31,276 nucleotides of DNA from Gammaproteobacteria bacterium. Its GTDB lineage: Bacteria > Pseudomonadota > Gammaproteobacteria > Chromatiales > Chromatiaceae. Positions 15,024 through 23,137 of this stretch are shown in pieces. The notes under the pieces were generated by a model. That model saw only the letters and a program-made list of their open reading frames with translations. It had not been told where the DNA came from and did not search any database. The stretch's first letter is position 1, and each line of letters begins with the position of its first letter. The position numbers were made by a program, and so were the translations under genes. The stretch spans positions 1 through 31,276 of the forward strand of contig VMDJ01000076.1 in NCBI GenBank assembly GCA_008080925.1, given 5' to 3'.

Positions 15024-15038
15024 GAGTAATAAAGAGAA

Positions 15039-15932
15039 ATGGCTGGTTCAGAAGTTACATCGTCACAATATATCCAACACCATTTGACCAACTGGACTTA
15101 TGGGTTAAATCCTGAGACTGGCGAGTGGGGCTTTGCGCACAGTGCGCAGGAAGCTGCAGCAATGGGCTTCAATGCAATCCATGTTGATTCAATGATGTGG
15201 TCGATTGGTCTGATCGTTATCGCCATGATTTTCTTCCGCGGCGCTGCTAAAAAAGCATCGGCTGAAACACCTACCGGTTTCCAAAACTTCGTTGAGATGA
15301 TCGTTGACTTCGTTGACGACGCTGTGCGTGGTTCGTTCACCTCTAAGAACAACATGGTTGCGCCATTGGCGTTAACCATTTTCGTCTGGGTCTTCCTGAT
15401 GAACTTGATGGACTTGATCCCAGTGGACTTGGTTCCTTGGATTGCAGGTCAGATCGGTTACTACGTATTTGGCGTTGATCCGCATCATGTATATATGAAG
15501 ATTGTTCCAAGCACCGACCCTAACGTGACCTTCGCGATGGCGATTGGTGTGTTCTTCTTAATTCTTTTCTACAGCATCAAGATAAAAGGTGTTGGCGGCT
15601 TTGTTGGCGAATTAACCGGAATGCCTTTCCAAACTAATAATATGTTGTTGAAACCATTTACGACTGTGATCAACTTGGTGCTTGAAGGCGTCAACCTGAT
15701 TGCTAAGCCAATTTCATTGTCACTGCGTTTGTTCGGCAACATGTACGCGGGTGAAATGATCTTCATCTTGATCGCGTTGATGTACAGCGCGGGCTGGGTA
15801 ATGGGTATCTTCGGTGGCACCTTGCAGTTCGTTTGGGCTGTATTCCACATCTTGGTTATCACGCTGCAAGCGTTCATATTTATGACGTTGACCATCGTTT
15901 ACCTAGATATGGCACACGCTGATCATCACTAA
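15039..15932 (+). CDS. atpB: F1Fo ATP synthase subunit a
   Basis: Subunit a forms the proton half-channels against the c-ring in the inner membrane. The 297-residue protein contains the conserved helix SLRLFGNMYAGE with the essential arginine at 230 (Arg210 in E. coli). The last helices include LQAFIFMTLTIVYLDMAHADHH. It is about 26 residues longer than the E. coli subunit, mostly through a hydrophilic loop around GVDPHHVYMKIVPSTDPN. Such longer forms are known in Pseudomonas-type relatives. It follows atpI by 15 bp and precedes atpE by 45 bp. Confidence 0.99.
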   Translation: MAGSEVTSSQYIQHHLTNWTYGLNPETGEWGFAHSAQEAAAMGFNAIHVDSMMWSIGLIVIAMIFFRGAAKKASAETPTGFQNFVEMIVDFVDDAVRGSFTSKNNMVAPLALTIFVWVFLMNLMDLIPVDLVPWIAGQIGYYVFGVDPHHVYMKIVPSTDPNVTFAMAIGVFFLILFYSIKIKGVGGFVGELTGMPFQTNNMLLKPFTTVINLVLEGVNLIAKPISLSLRLFGNMYAGEMIFILIALMYSAGWVMGIFGGTLQFVWAVFHILVITLQAFIFMTLTIVYLDMAHADHH

Positions 15933-15977
15933 TTTAAAACTTAACTTTTAACTTCTACCTGAACTAAGGGGAAAATC

Positions 15978-16211
15978 ATGGAAATGGCACAAGCTCTGCT
16001 TATCATCGCAGCTGCAATCATGCTGGGCCTTGGCGCTGTAGGCGCTGCTGTAGGTATCGGTGTTCTCGGTGGTCGCTTCTTGGAAGGCGCTGCGCGTCAA
16101 CCTGAGTTGATCCCAATGCTGCGTACTCAGTTCTTCATCGTCATGGGCTTGACCGACGCGGTACCTATGATCGCTGTAGGTCTGGGCATGTACGTAATGT
16201 TTGCGCTGTAA
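15978..16211 (+). CDS. atpE: F1Fo ATP synthase subunit c
   Basis: Subunit c is the proteolipid that makes the rotating ring. The 77-residue product has two hydrophobic helices joined by the polar loop ARQPEL (39-44). The ion-carrying Asp60 sits in GLTDAVPMIAVG. The glycine-rich helix GLGAVGAAVGIGVLGG is intact. The residues around Asp60 lack the Gln/Glu-Ser combination typical of sodium-dependent rings, so this should be a proton-driven enzyme. A strong ribosome-binding site (AAGGGG) precedes the ATG, which suits a subunit needed in many copies. Confidence 0.99.
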   Translation: MEMAQALLIIAAAIMLGLGAVGAAVGIGVLGGRFLEGAARQPELIPMLRTQFFIVMGLTDAVPMIAVGLGMYVMFAL

Positions 16212-16263
16212 GCGAAACATTAACGAACATATTTAAACTCACTCGTCCACTCGAGGTATCGGG

Positions 16264-16734
16264 ATGAATATCAACCTGACACTTATCGCACAGCTCGTGT
16301 CCTTTGCTGTATTCGTATGGTTCACCATGCGTTTCGTATGGCCACCGCTGGTTCAAGCGATGGATGAGCGTAAAGCCAAGATCGCTGATGGTCTGGCAGC
16401 TGCAGAGCGCGGTGCTCATGAGCAGGAATTAGCAGAGAAACGTGCTGCTGAAACCATCGTTCAAGCTAAGCAACAAGCAGCTGAGATCAAAGCGAATGCT
16501 GAAAAGCAGGCGTCAATGATTGTTGAAGAAGCCAAGAACAAGGCCCAAGAAGAGGGTTCTCGTCAATTGGCTGCGGCACAAGCAGAGATCGAGCAAGAAA
16601 CCAACAAAGCGCGTGAGCAGTTGCGTAGCAAAGTGGCTGAACTGGCAGTGGCCGGTGCAGAAAAAATCTTGCGTAAAGAGATCGATGCTAATGCGCACAA
16701 AGACATCGTAGACGCTGTCGCGCAACAGATCTGA
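16264..16734 (+). CDS. atpF: F1Fo ATP synthase subunit b
   Basis: Subunit b forms the dimeric peripheral stalk that holds F1 still against the rotor. The 156-residue protein has a single N-terminal membrane helix (about 5-25, LTLIAQLVSFAVFVWF). The long charged coiled coil that follows is rich in Ala, Glu, Lys and Gln. This is the classic b layout and the same length as in E. coli (156). It is followed 10 bp later by atpH. Confidence 0.98.
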   Translation: MNINLTLIAQLVSFAVFVWFTMRFVWPPLVQAMDERKAKIADGLAAAERGAHEQELAEKRAAETIVQAKQQAAEIKANAEKQASMIVEEAKNKAQEEGSRQLAAAQAEIEQETNKAREQLRSKVAELAVAGAEKILRKEIDANAHKDIVDAVAQQI

Positions 16735-16744
16735 GGCAGGCCCT

Positions 16745-17284
16745 ATGGCTGGAGACGCTACAACTATCGCTCGACCTTACGCTGAAGCAGCTTTTCAGCG
16801 TGCGGTTGAAACTAATGCACTTGGTCAATGGGCTGACATGTTTAGCCTTTTAGGTGCGGTTGCTCAAGACGCTGCAATGCAGGCTGTGATCAACAACCCA
16901 AAGAAAACCGCTGCACAAAAAGCTGATCTACTGATGGATATCGGTGGCTCTAGCATGAGCGCAGAAGGCAATAATTTGATCAAGTTGCTGGCTGACAATG
17001 GTCGCTTGGCAGTATTGCCAGAGATCGCTGCAGCGTTTGCCCAACTTAAAGCTGGCCATGAAGGCACGATCGACGTAGAAGTCGCGACCGCTTTCCCGCT
17101 TTCAGCTGAGCAAGAGCAAACACTAGCAAGTGCACTAAAGAAAAAGCTTGGTCGTGATGTTCGCATTACGAGCACTGAAGATAACAGCTTAATCGGTGGC
17201 TTCCGTCTCCGTGCTGGCGATATGGTTATCGACGGTTCTGTATCAAGCCAAATCAGCCAATTGGCAAACCAATTAGGAATTTAA
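16745..17284 (+). CDS. atpH: F1Fo ATP synthase subunit delta
   Basis: Delta joins the peripheral stalk to the top of F1. The 179-residue product (177 in E. coli) begins with ATIARPYAEAAF and ends with the conserved segment SLIGGFRLRAGDMVIDGSV. It sits in its standard place between atpF and atpA, 14 bp before the latter. Confidence 0.98.
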   Translation: MAGDATTIARPYAEAAFQRAVETNALGQWADMFSLLGAVAQDAAMQAVINNPKKTAAQKADLLMDIGGSSMSAEGNNLIKLLADNGRLAVLPEIAAAFAQLKAGHEGTIDVEVATAFPLSAEQEQTLASALKKKLGRDVRITSTEDNSLIGGFRLRAGDMVIDGSVSSQISQLANQLGI

Positions 17285-17298
17285 CAGGGTAAGCAACC

Positions 17299-18840
17299 AT
17301 GCAACTGAATCCCTCTGAAATCAGCGAGCTGATTAAGAAGAAGATCGAAAACTTCGATGCTTCAACTGAAGCTCACAACGAAGGCACCGTAGTTTCTGTA
17401 ACTGACGGTATTGTTCGTATCCACGGTCTAGCAGACGTAATGTCTTACGAAATGCTGGAATTCCCAGGCAACGTATTCGGCTTGGCGCTTAACTTAGAGC
17501 GTGATTCAGTTGGTGCGGTTATCCTGGGTGACTACAAAAACATCACTGAAGGTGACTGGGTTAAATGTACCGGTCGCGTATTGGAAGTTCCAACTGGCCC
17601 TGAGCTACTTGGCCGCGTTGTTGACGCGCTAGGTAACCCAATGGACGGTAAAGGTCCAATCAATGCTTCAACTTCAGCACCAATTGAACAAGTTGCACCA
17701 GGCGTTATCGAGCGTAAGTCGGTAGACCAACCTGTCCAAACCGGTATCAAAGCGATCGATGCAATGGTTCCAGTAGGCCGCGGTCAGCGTGAGTTGATCA
17801 TCGGTGACCGTCAGGTCGGCAAATCTGCGATTGCAATCGATGCGATCATCAACCAGAAAGGCACTGGCATTAAGTGTATCTACGTAGCAGTGGGTCAGAA
17901 GAACTCAACTGTTGCAGGTCTGGTTCGTAAGCTTGAAGAGCACGGCGCAATGGAACACACCATTGTGGTTTCTGCTCCTGCAGCTGACTCAGCAGCAATG
18001 CAATTCATCGCTCCTTACTCTGGTTGTACCATGGGTGAGTACTTCCGCGACCGCGGACAAGACGCGATGATTATTTATGATGACTTGACTAAGCAAGCAT
18101 GGGCTTATCGTCAGGTTTCATTGTTGCTACGTCGTCCACCAGGTCGTGAAGCGTACCCAGGTGACGTTTTCTACTTGCACTCACGTTTGCTTGAGCGCGC
18201 AGCTCGTGTAAATGCTGACTACGTTGAAAAGTTCACCAACGGTGAAGTGAAAGGTCAAACCGGTTCATTGACCGCGTTCCCTATTATTGAAACTCAAGCA
18301 GGTGACGTATCAGCGTTCGTACCAACCAACGTAATTTCGATTACTGACGGTCAGATCTTCTTGGAGTCTGATTTATTCGCAGCAGGTATGCGTCCTGCGA
18401 TTAACGCGGGTCTGTCGGTATCTCGTGTAGGTGGTTCGGCACAGACTAAGATCATCAAGAAGCTCGGCGGCGGCGTTCGTCTGGCATTGGCTCAATATCG
18501 TGAATTGGCAGCGTTCTCGCAGTTCGCATCAGATTTGGACGAGGCAACTCGTGCACAGTTGGAGCGTGGTAAGCGCGTAACTGAATTGATGAAGCAGGCG
18601 CAGTACAGTCCTTTGAATACAGCTGAAATGGCGTTCTCGTTGTTCGCAGCTAACGAAGGTTACTTAGACGATGTTGAAACCTCTAAGGTTGTTGCATTCG
18701 AAGCAGCTCTTCACCAGTACCTAGCAGCTAACCAATCAGCATTGGTTGCAGATGTTAATGCTAAGGCTGACTGGAATGATGACGTTGAGGCTAAGTTCCA
18801 CGACGCCATGAAGGACTTCAAGGCAAACAACACTTGGTAA
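17299..18840 (+). CDS. atpA: F1Fo ATP synthase subunit alpha
   Basis: Alpha forms the F1 hexamer with beta and carries non-catalytic nucleotide sites. The 513-residue product has the same length as the E. coli subunit. It contains the P-loop GDRQVGKS at 169-176, the arginine-finger region SVSRVGGSAQ and the family stretch PGREAYPGDVFYLHSRLLER. The N-terminus MQLNPSEISELIKKKI binds the delta subunit in relatives. A strong hairpin with a T-run follows the stop codon by 9 bp, before atpG. Confidence 0.99.
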   Translation: MQLNPSEISELIKKKIENFDASTEAHNEGTVVSVTDGIVRIHGLADVMSYEMLEFPGNVFGLALNLERDSVGAVILGDYKNITEGDWVKCTGRVLEVPTGPELLGRVVDALGNPMDGKGPINASTSAPIEQVAPGVIERKSVDQPVQTGIKAIDAMVPVGRGQRELIIGDRQVGKSAIAIDAIINQKGTGIKCIYVAVGQKNSTVAGLVRKLEEHGAMEHTIVVSAPAADSAAMQFIAPYSGCTMGEYFRDRGQDAMIIYDDLTKQAWAYRQVSLLLRRPPGREAYPGDVFYLHSRLLERAARVNADYVEKFTNGEVKGQTGSLTAFPIIETQAGDVSAFVPTNVISITDGQIFLESDLFAAGMRPAINAGLSVSRVGGSAQTKIIKKLGGGVRLALAQYRELAAFSQFASDLDEATRAQLERGKRVTELMKQAQYSPLNTAEMAFSLFAANEGYLDDVETSKVVAFEAALHQYLAANQSALVADVNAKADWNDDVEAKFHDAMKDFKANNTW

Positions 18841-18849
18841 GCACTTAAT

Positions 18850-18879
18850 CTAGCGACTCCAACGAGTCGCTAGGTTTTT
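18850..18879 (+). terminator. Terminator-like hairpin within the atp operon, between atpA and atpG
   Basis: CTAGCGACTC (18850-18859) and GAGTCGCTAG (18864-18873) form a perfect 10-bp stem with loop CAAC. A G and five T residues follow (18875-18879). It lies 9 bp after atpA and 27 bp before the atpG ATG. The stem is stable and the U-run is short, so partial termination or mRNA stabilisation is more likely than a full stop, since atpG and atpD must be expressed. Confidence 0.65.
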
Positions 18880-18899
18880 CGATTTAAAGCGAGAGACAC

Positions 18900-19769
18900 A
18901 TGGCAGGCGCAAAAGAAATTCGCACTAAGATCGCTTCCGTAAAAAGTACGCAGAAGATCACGCGTGCAATGGAAATGGTTGCTGCTGCGAAAATGCGTAA
19001 AGCACAAGACCGCATGGGTCAGTCTCGTCCGTACGCGGACAAGATGCGACAAATCGTAGGTCACGTCGCTTCAGCTAACCCTGAGTACACGCATGACTTC
19101 ATGAAAACACGTGAAGTTAAAAAGATCGGCTACATCATTGTGTCGTCTGACCGTGGCTTGTGTGGTGGTTTGAACACCAACCTGTTCCGCCGCTTGGTAC
19201 GCGATATCAAAGCACTGCGTGAATCGGGCAATGAAATTAAGTATTGCTTAGTGGGCAATAAGGCACTGGGCTTCTTCCGCCGTGTAGGTGGTGAAGTGTT
19301 GGCACAGGTAACGCATTTAGGCGACCAGCCACACGTTGAAGATCTTGTGGGCACCATCAAAGTAATGCTGGATGCGTTCAGCAATGGCGAAGTGGATGAG
19401 ATCCGCTTGGCGTACAACACCTTCGTTAACACTATGACGCAGGAGCCAACAATTTCTAAGTTGGTCCCTTTGGCTGCAGGTGAAGATGAAGATGAGCTGA
19501 AGCACCACTGGGATTACATTTACGAGCCTGGTTCTCGTGAAGTATTGGATGCACTGTTGGTTCGTTATATCGAATCAATCGCGTATCAAGCGGTGGTAGA
19601 GAACGCAGCATGTGAGCAATCAGCACGTATGGTTGCGATGAAGGCTGCAACAGATAACGCCGGAAACATGATTGATGAGCTGCAGTTGATTTACAACAAA
19701 GCACGTCAGGCAGCGATTACCCAAGAGATCTCTGAGATCGTGGGTGGCGCAGCAGCGGTATCAGGCTAA
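18900..19769 (+). CDS. atpG: F1Fo ATP synthase subunit gamma
   Basis: Gamma is the central rotor shaft. The 289-residue product begins MAGAKEIRTKIASVKSTQKI and has TRAMEMVAAAKM in the N-terminal helix. It shows SDRGLCGGLN in the middle and ends in the helix with NKARQAAITQEISEIVGGAAA. Length and termini match the family (287 in E. coli). It follows atpA by 59 bp, a gap containing the hairpin at 18850-18879, and precedes atpD by 61 bp. Confidence 0.99.
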   Translation: MAGAKEIRTKIASVKSTQKITRAMEMVAAAKMRKAQDRMGQSRPYADKMRQIVGHVASANPEYTHDFMKTREVKKIGYIIVSSDRGLCGGLNTNLFRRLVRDIKALRESGNEIKYCLVGNKALGFFRRVGGEVLAQVTHLGDQPHVEDLVGTIKVMLDAFSNGEVDEIRLAYNTFVNTMTQEPTISKLVPLAAGEDEDELKHHWDYIYEPGSREVLDALLVRYIESIAYQAVVENAACEQSARMVAMKAATDNAGNMIDELQLIYNKARQAAITQEISEIVGGAAAVSG

Positions 19770-19830
19770 AACGAATTTTAAATTTAACCGCAGCTTCGGT
19801 TGCGAATGTATTGATTGAGAGGAAACGCCA

Positions 19831-21210
19831 ATGAGCACGGGTAAGGTCGTCGAAATTATCGGCGCGGTGGTCGACGTTCAATTTGATCGCGGTGCTATGC
19901 CAAAGGTATATGACGCGTTAAAGATCGAGTCAGCAGGTTTGACCCTTGAGGTTCAACAGCAGCTGGGCGACGGTGTTGTACGTGCTATCGCAATGGGCTC
20001 AACTAACGGTTTGAAGCGTGGTGCTGAAGCGAGCAACACAGGCGCGCCAATCCAGGTGCCAGTGGGTCAAGCAACCCTAGGCCGCATCATGGACGTTTTG
20101 GGCGAGCCGGTTGACGAAGCAGGTCCTATCGGTGAAGAGACGCGTATGCCGATCCACCGTGAAGCGCCAAAGCTAGAAGATCAATCATCAGCAACAGAAG
20201 TTCTTGAGACGGGTATCAAAGTTATCGACTTGATCATGCCGATCCAGAAGGGCGGTAAAGTTGGTCTGTTCGGTGGTGCGGGTGTAGGTAAAACCGTAAC
20301 ACTGATGGAACTGATTCGTAACATTGCGGTAGAGCACTCAGGCTTCTCAGTATTTGCAGGTGTAGGTGAGCGTACTCGTGAGGGTAACGACTTCTACCAC
20401 GAGATGTCAGAAGGTGGCGTACTCGACAAAGTATCACTGGTATACGGTCAGATGAACGAGCCACCAGGTAACCGCTTGCGTGTTGCATTGACGGGTTTGA
20501 CCATGGCGGAATACTTCCGTGACGAAGGCCGTGACGTATTGATGTTCGTAGACAACATCTACCGTTACACCTTGGCGGGAACCGAGGTATCAGCACTGCT
20601 AGGTCGTATGCCTTCTGCGGTAGGTTATCAGCCAACACTGGCAGAAGAGATGGGTGTACTCCAAGAGCGTATTACCTCTACTAAGACAGGTTCGATCACT
20701 TCGTTCCAAGCGGTATACGTACCTGCGGACGACTTGACTGACCCTTCACCAGCGACCACCTTCGCGCACTTGGATGCGACCTTGGTATTGTCTCGTCAAG
20801 TAGCTGAGCTTGGTATTTACCCAGCGGTAGATCCACTCGACTCAACTTCACGTATTCTTGACCCACACGTTGTGGGCAACGAGCACTACGACACAGCTCG
20901 TGGCGTTCAAGGTGTATTGCAGCGCTACAAAGAGCTGAAAGACATCATCGCGATCTTGGGTATGGACGAATTGTCTGAAGAAGATAAGACCGTTGTACAA
21001 CGTGCTCGTAAGATTCAGCGTTTCTTGTCACAACCATTCTTCGTTGCAGAAGTCTTCACTGGTGCACCTGGTAAGTACGTTACCTTGGCGCAAACCATTG
21101 CAAGCTTCAAAGGCATCTTGAATGGTGAGTACGACCACTTGCCAGAGCAAGCGTTCTACATGTGTGGCGACATCGAAGAAGCTGTCGAAAACGCAAACAA
21201 GAAGAAGTAA
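19831..21210 (+). CDS. atpD: F1Fo ATP synthase subunit beta
   Basis: Beta carries the catalytic nucleotide sites of F1. The 459-residue product contains the P-loop GGAGVGKT at 148-155, the catalytic segment GERTREGNDFYHEM, the Walker B region LMFVDNIYR, and the DELSEEDK stretch that contacts the rotor. Length is the same as in E. coli (460) within one residue. A good ribosome-binding site (GAGAGGAAA) precedes the ATG. It follows atpG by 61 bp and precedes atpC by 45 bp. Confidence 0.99.
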   Translation: MSTGKVVEIIGAVVDVQFDRGAMPKVYDALKIESAGLTLEVQQQLGDGVVRAIAMGSTNGLKRGAEASNTGAPIQVPVGQATLGRIMDVLGEPVDEAGPIGEETRMPIHREAPKLEDQSSATEVLETGIKVIDLIMPIQKGGKVGLFGGAGVGKTVTLMELIRNIAVEHSGFSVFAGVGERTREGNDFYHEMSEGGVLDKVSLVYGQMNEPPGNRLRVALTGLTMAEYFRDEGRDVLMFVDNIYRYTLAGTEVSALLGRMPSAVGYQPTLAEEMGVLQERITSTKTGSITSFQAVYVPADDLTDPSPATTFAHLDATLVLSRQVAELGIYPAVDPLDSTSRILDPHVVGNEHYDTARGVQGVLQRYKELKDIIAILGMDELSEEDKTVVQRARKIQRFLSQPFFVAEVFTGAPGKYVTLAQTIASFKGILNGEYDHLPEQAFYMCGDIEEAVENANKKK

Positions 21211-21255
21211 TGCATAACAGCAAGGTTCTGTGAAAACGGAATCTGGAGAAGACAA

Positions 21256-21678
21256 ATGGCAATGACCATTCATGTTGACATCGTAAGTGCTGAAGGCAAT
21301 CTCTACTCTGGTCAGGGTGAGATGGTTTATGCGCCTGCTGCGATGGGTGAAATTGGTGTGGCACCTCGCCATACACCGTTAATTTCACCTCTAAAAGCGG
21401 GTGAAGTTCGCGTTGATGTGGGCAACGGTAAGCCGCAAGAGCATTTTTATGTGTCTGGCGGCATGATCGAAGTTCAGCCTTTTAAGGTCACCATCCTTGC
21501 AGATACGGGTATCCGTGCAGCAGATTTGGACGAGGCAGCCGCTCAAGAAGCGAAGCGTCGCGCCGAAGATGCCATGGCTAATCAATCAGCCGATATGGAT
21601 CTGGCGAAAGCACAGGTTGAATTGGCTGAAGCCGTTGCACAGCTACGCGCTATTGATCGTCTCAGAAAGACAAAGTAA
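21256..21678 (+). CDS. atpC: F1Fo ATP synthase subunit epsilon
   Basis: Epsilon sits on the rotor and can inhibit ATP hydrolysis through its C-terminal helices. The 140-residue product has the beta-sandwich domain with DIVSAEGNLYSGQGEMV and GEIGVAPRHTPLISPLKAG. An Ala/Glu-rich helical C-terminus follows from about residue 90. It is the last gene of the operon and is followed by an intrinsic terminator 24 bp after its stop. Confidence 0.98.
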   Translation: MAMTIHVDIVSAEGNLYSGQGEMVYAPAAMGEIGVAPRHTPLISPLKAGEVRVDVGNGKPQEHFYVSGGMIEVQPFKVTILADTGIRAADLDEAAAQEAKRRAEDAMANQSADMDLAKAQVELAEAVAQLRAIDRLRKTK

Positions 21679-21702
21679 AGCGCGTCAGCTCTTGCTAGAA
21701 TC

Positions 21703-21735
21703 AAAGGCTCTAAGTGCAAACTTAGGGCCTTTTTT
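21703..21735 (+). terminator. Intrinsic terminator of the atp operon
   Basis: AAAGGCTCTAAG (21703-21714) pairs with CTTAGGGCCTTT (21721-21732) over 12 positions with one T-G pair, around a 6-base loop. The T-run continues to 21735. It lies 24 bp after atpC and 27 bp before glmU. Confidence 0.88.
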
Positions 21736-21762
21736 GTTATCAACGTTTTAGGGAGAAAACGA

Positions 21763-23127
21763 ATGACCCTTGCAGTCGTTATCTTGGCCGCCGGCAAAGG
21801 CACACGGATGAAATCTTCAATGCCGAAAGTGCTTCATCCTCTGGCGCACAAACCCCTTGTTCAACATGTTATCGATACCGCGCGCTCATTAGATCCGAGC
21901 CAAATCGTGGTGGTCTATGGTCACGGTGGTGATCAGGTACGCGAAGTGGTGATAGACGCTGATCTTTCTTGGGCAGAACAAGCAGAACAATTAGGTACTG
22001 GTCATGCGGTGCAACAAGCGATGCCACACATCAAAGAAGCGGATCGTGTACTGGTGCTCTATGGTGATGTGCCACTGACAAGTGCCGAGACCTTGCGCGA
22101 ATTACTCGATCAAGCCGGTAAGGGCATGGGTTTACTCACCATTAATTTAGATGACCCTAGCGGATATGGCCGCATCGTTCGTGATGACAAAGGTGCTGTT
22201 GAACGTATTGTTGAACAAAAAGATGCCAATGCTGATGAGCTCGCTATCCAAGAAGTGAACACCGGCATTATGGTCTTCCCAGGTGAGAAGCTATCGGGCT
22301 GGCTCAATGGCCTATCGAATAACAATGCGCAGGGTGAGTACTATCTAACCGACTTACTTGCGATGGCGGTGAGCGATGGTGTTTCAATTGCAGTCACTCA
22401 GCCAGAGCATCAATTCGAAGCGGATGGCGTGAATAATAAGCTTCAGTTGGCAGAGCTAGAGCGCGCTTACCAGCGACTTCAAGCTGATCGTTTAATGACA
22501 GATGGCGTCTTACTTCGTGACCCGAATCGATTTGATTTGCGTGGTAGCTTAACGCATGGCACGGACTGCGAGATCGATATCAATGTAATCATTGAAGGTA
22601 ACGTGACCTTGGGTAATAACGTCAAGATCGGTGCAAATGTGGTGCTGCGGAATGTCAGTATTGGCGATAACACCGTTGTAGTTGAGAACTGTATTTTTGA
22701 TAACGCGACGGTCGGTGCGGATTGTACGATTGGCCCGTTCTCCCGATTGCGACCAGGCGCAGACCTAATCGGTGGCGCGCACATTGGTAACTTTGTTGAG
22801 ATCAAAAAGTCCGTGGTTGGACTGGGCTCTAAGGTTAATCACCTCACCTATATTGGCGACAGCCAAATTGGAGCCGGGGTGAACATTGGCGCTGGAACAA
22901 TCACCTGTAACTACGATGGTGCGAATAAACACACCACGGTGATTGGTGACAATGCGTTCATTGGCTCAAACTCCGCATTAGTGGCACCTGTTACGATAGG
23001 TAAGGGCGCAACCATTGGTGCAGGCTCAGTGATTAGAAAAGACACGCCGGATGACAAGCTAACCTTGTCAGGTGGCAAGCAGGTCACCATAGAGAATTGG
23101 GAACGACCAAAGAAACAACCTAAGTAA
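21763..23127 (+). CDS. glmU: Bifunctional UDP-N-acetylglucosamine pyrophosphorylase / glucosamine-1-phosphate acetyltransferase
   Basis: GlmU acetylates glucosamine-1-phosphate and then joins it to UTP, giving UDP-GlcNAc for peptidoglycan and lipopolysaccharide. The 454-residue product has the nucleotidyltransferase signature LAAGKGTRMKS at 8-18 and PKVLHPLAHKP. The C-terminal left-handed beta-helix is built of hexapeptide repeats (for example IGDNTVV and IGAGVNIGAGT). HLTYIGDS carries the acetyltransferase histidine. The start has a strong ribosome-binding site, AGGGAGA. It comes just after the atp terminator and is followed 10 bp later by glmS. Confidence 0.99.
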   Translation: MTLAVVILAAGKGTRMKSSMPKVLHPLAHKPLVQHVIDTARSLDPSQIVVVYGHGGDQVREVVIDADLSWAEQAEQLGTGHAVQQAMPHIKEADRVLVLYGDVPLTSAETLRELLDQAGKGMGLLTINLDDPSGYGRIVRDDKGAVERIVEQKDANADELAIQEVNTGIMVFPGEKLSGWLNGLSNNNAQGEYYLTDLLAMAVSDGVSIAVTQPEHQFEADGVNNKLQLAELERAYQRLQADRLMTDGVLLRDPNRFDLRGSLTHGTDCEIDINVIIEGNVTLGNNVKIGANVVLRNVSIGDNTVVVENCIFDNATVGADCTIGPFSRLRPGADLIGGAHIGNFVEIKKSVVGLGSKVNHLTYIGDSQIGAGVNIGAGTITCNYDGANKHTTVIGDNAFIGSNSALVAPVTIGKGATIGAGSVIRKDTPDDKLTLSGGKQVTIENWERPKKQPK

Positions 23128-23137
23128 GCGAAAGACT

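Noticed and set aside
15948..16220. Antisense frame opposite atpE
   Set aside because: It is the mirror of the highly biased atpE codons and has no ribosome-binding site or family.
19786..19801. Small stem AACCG/CGGTT between atpG and atpD as a terminator
   Set aside because: Only 5 bp with no U-run; too weak to call.
20234..20638. Antisense frame of 134 codons opposite atpD
   Set aside because: atpD is unmistakable; the antisense product has no recognisable motif.
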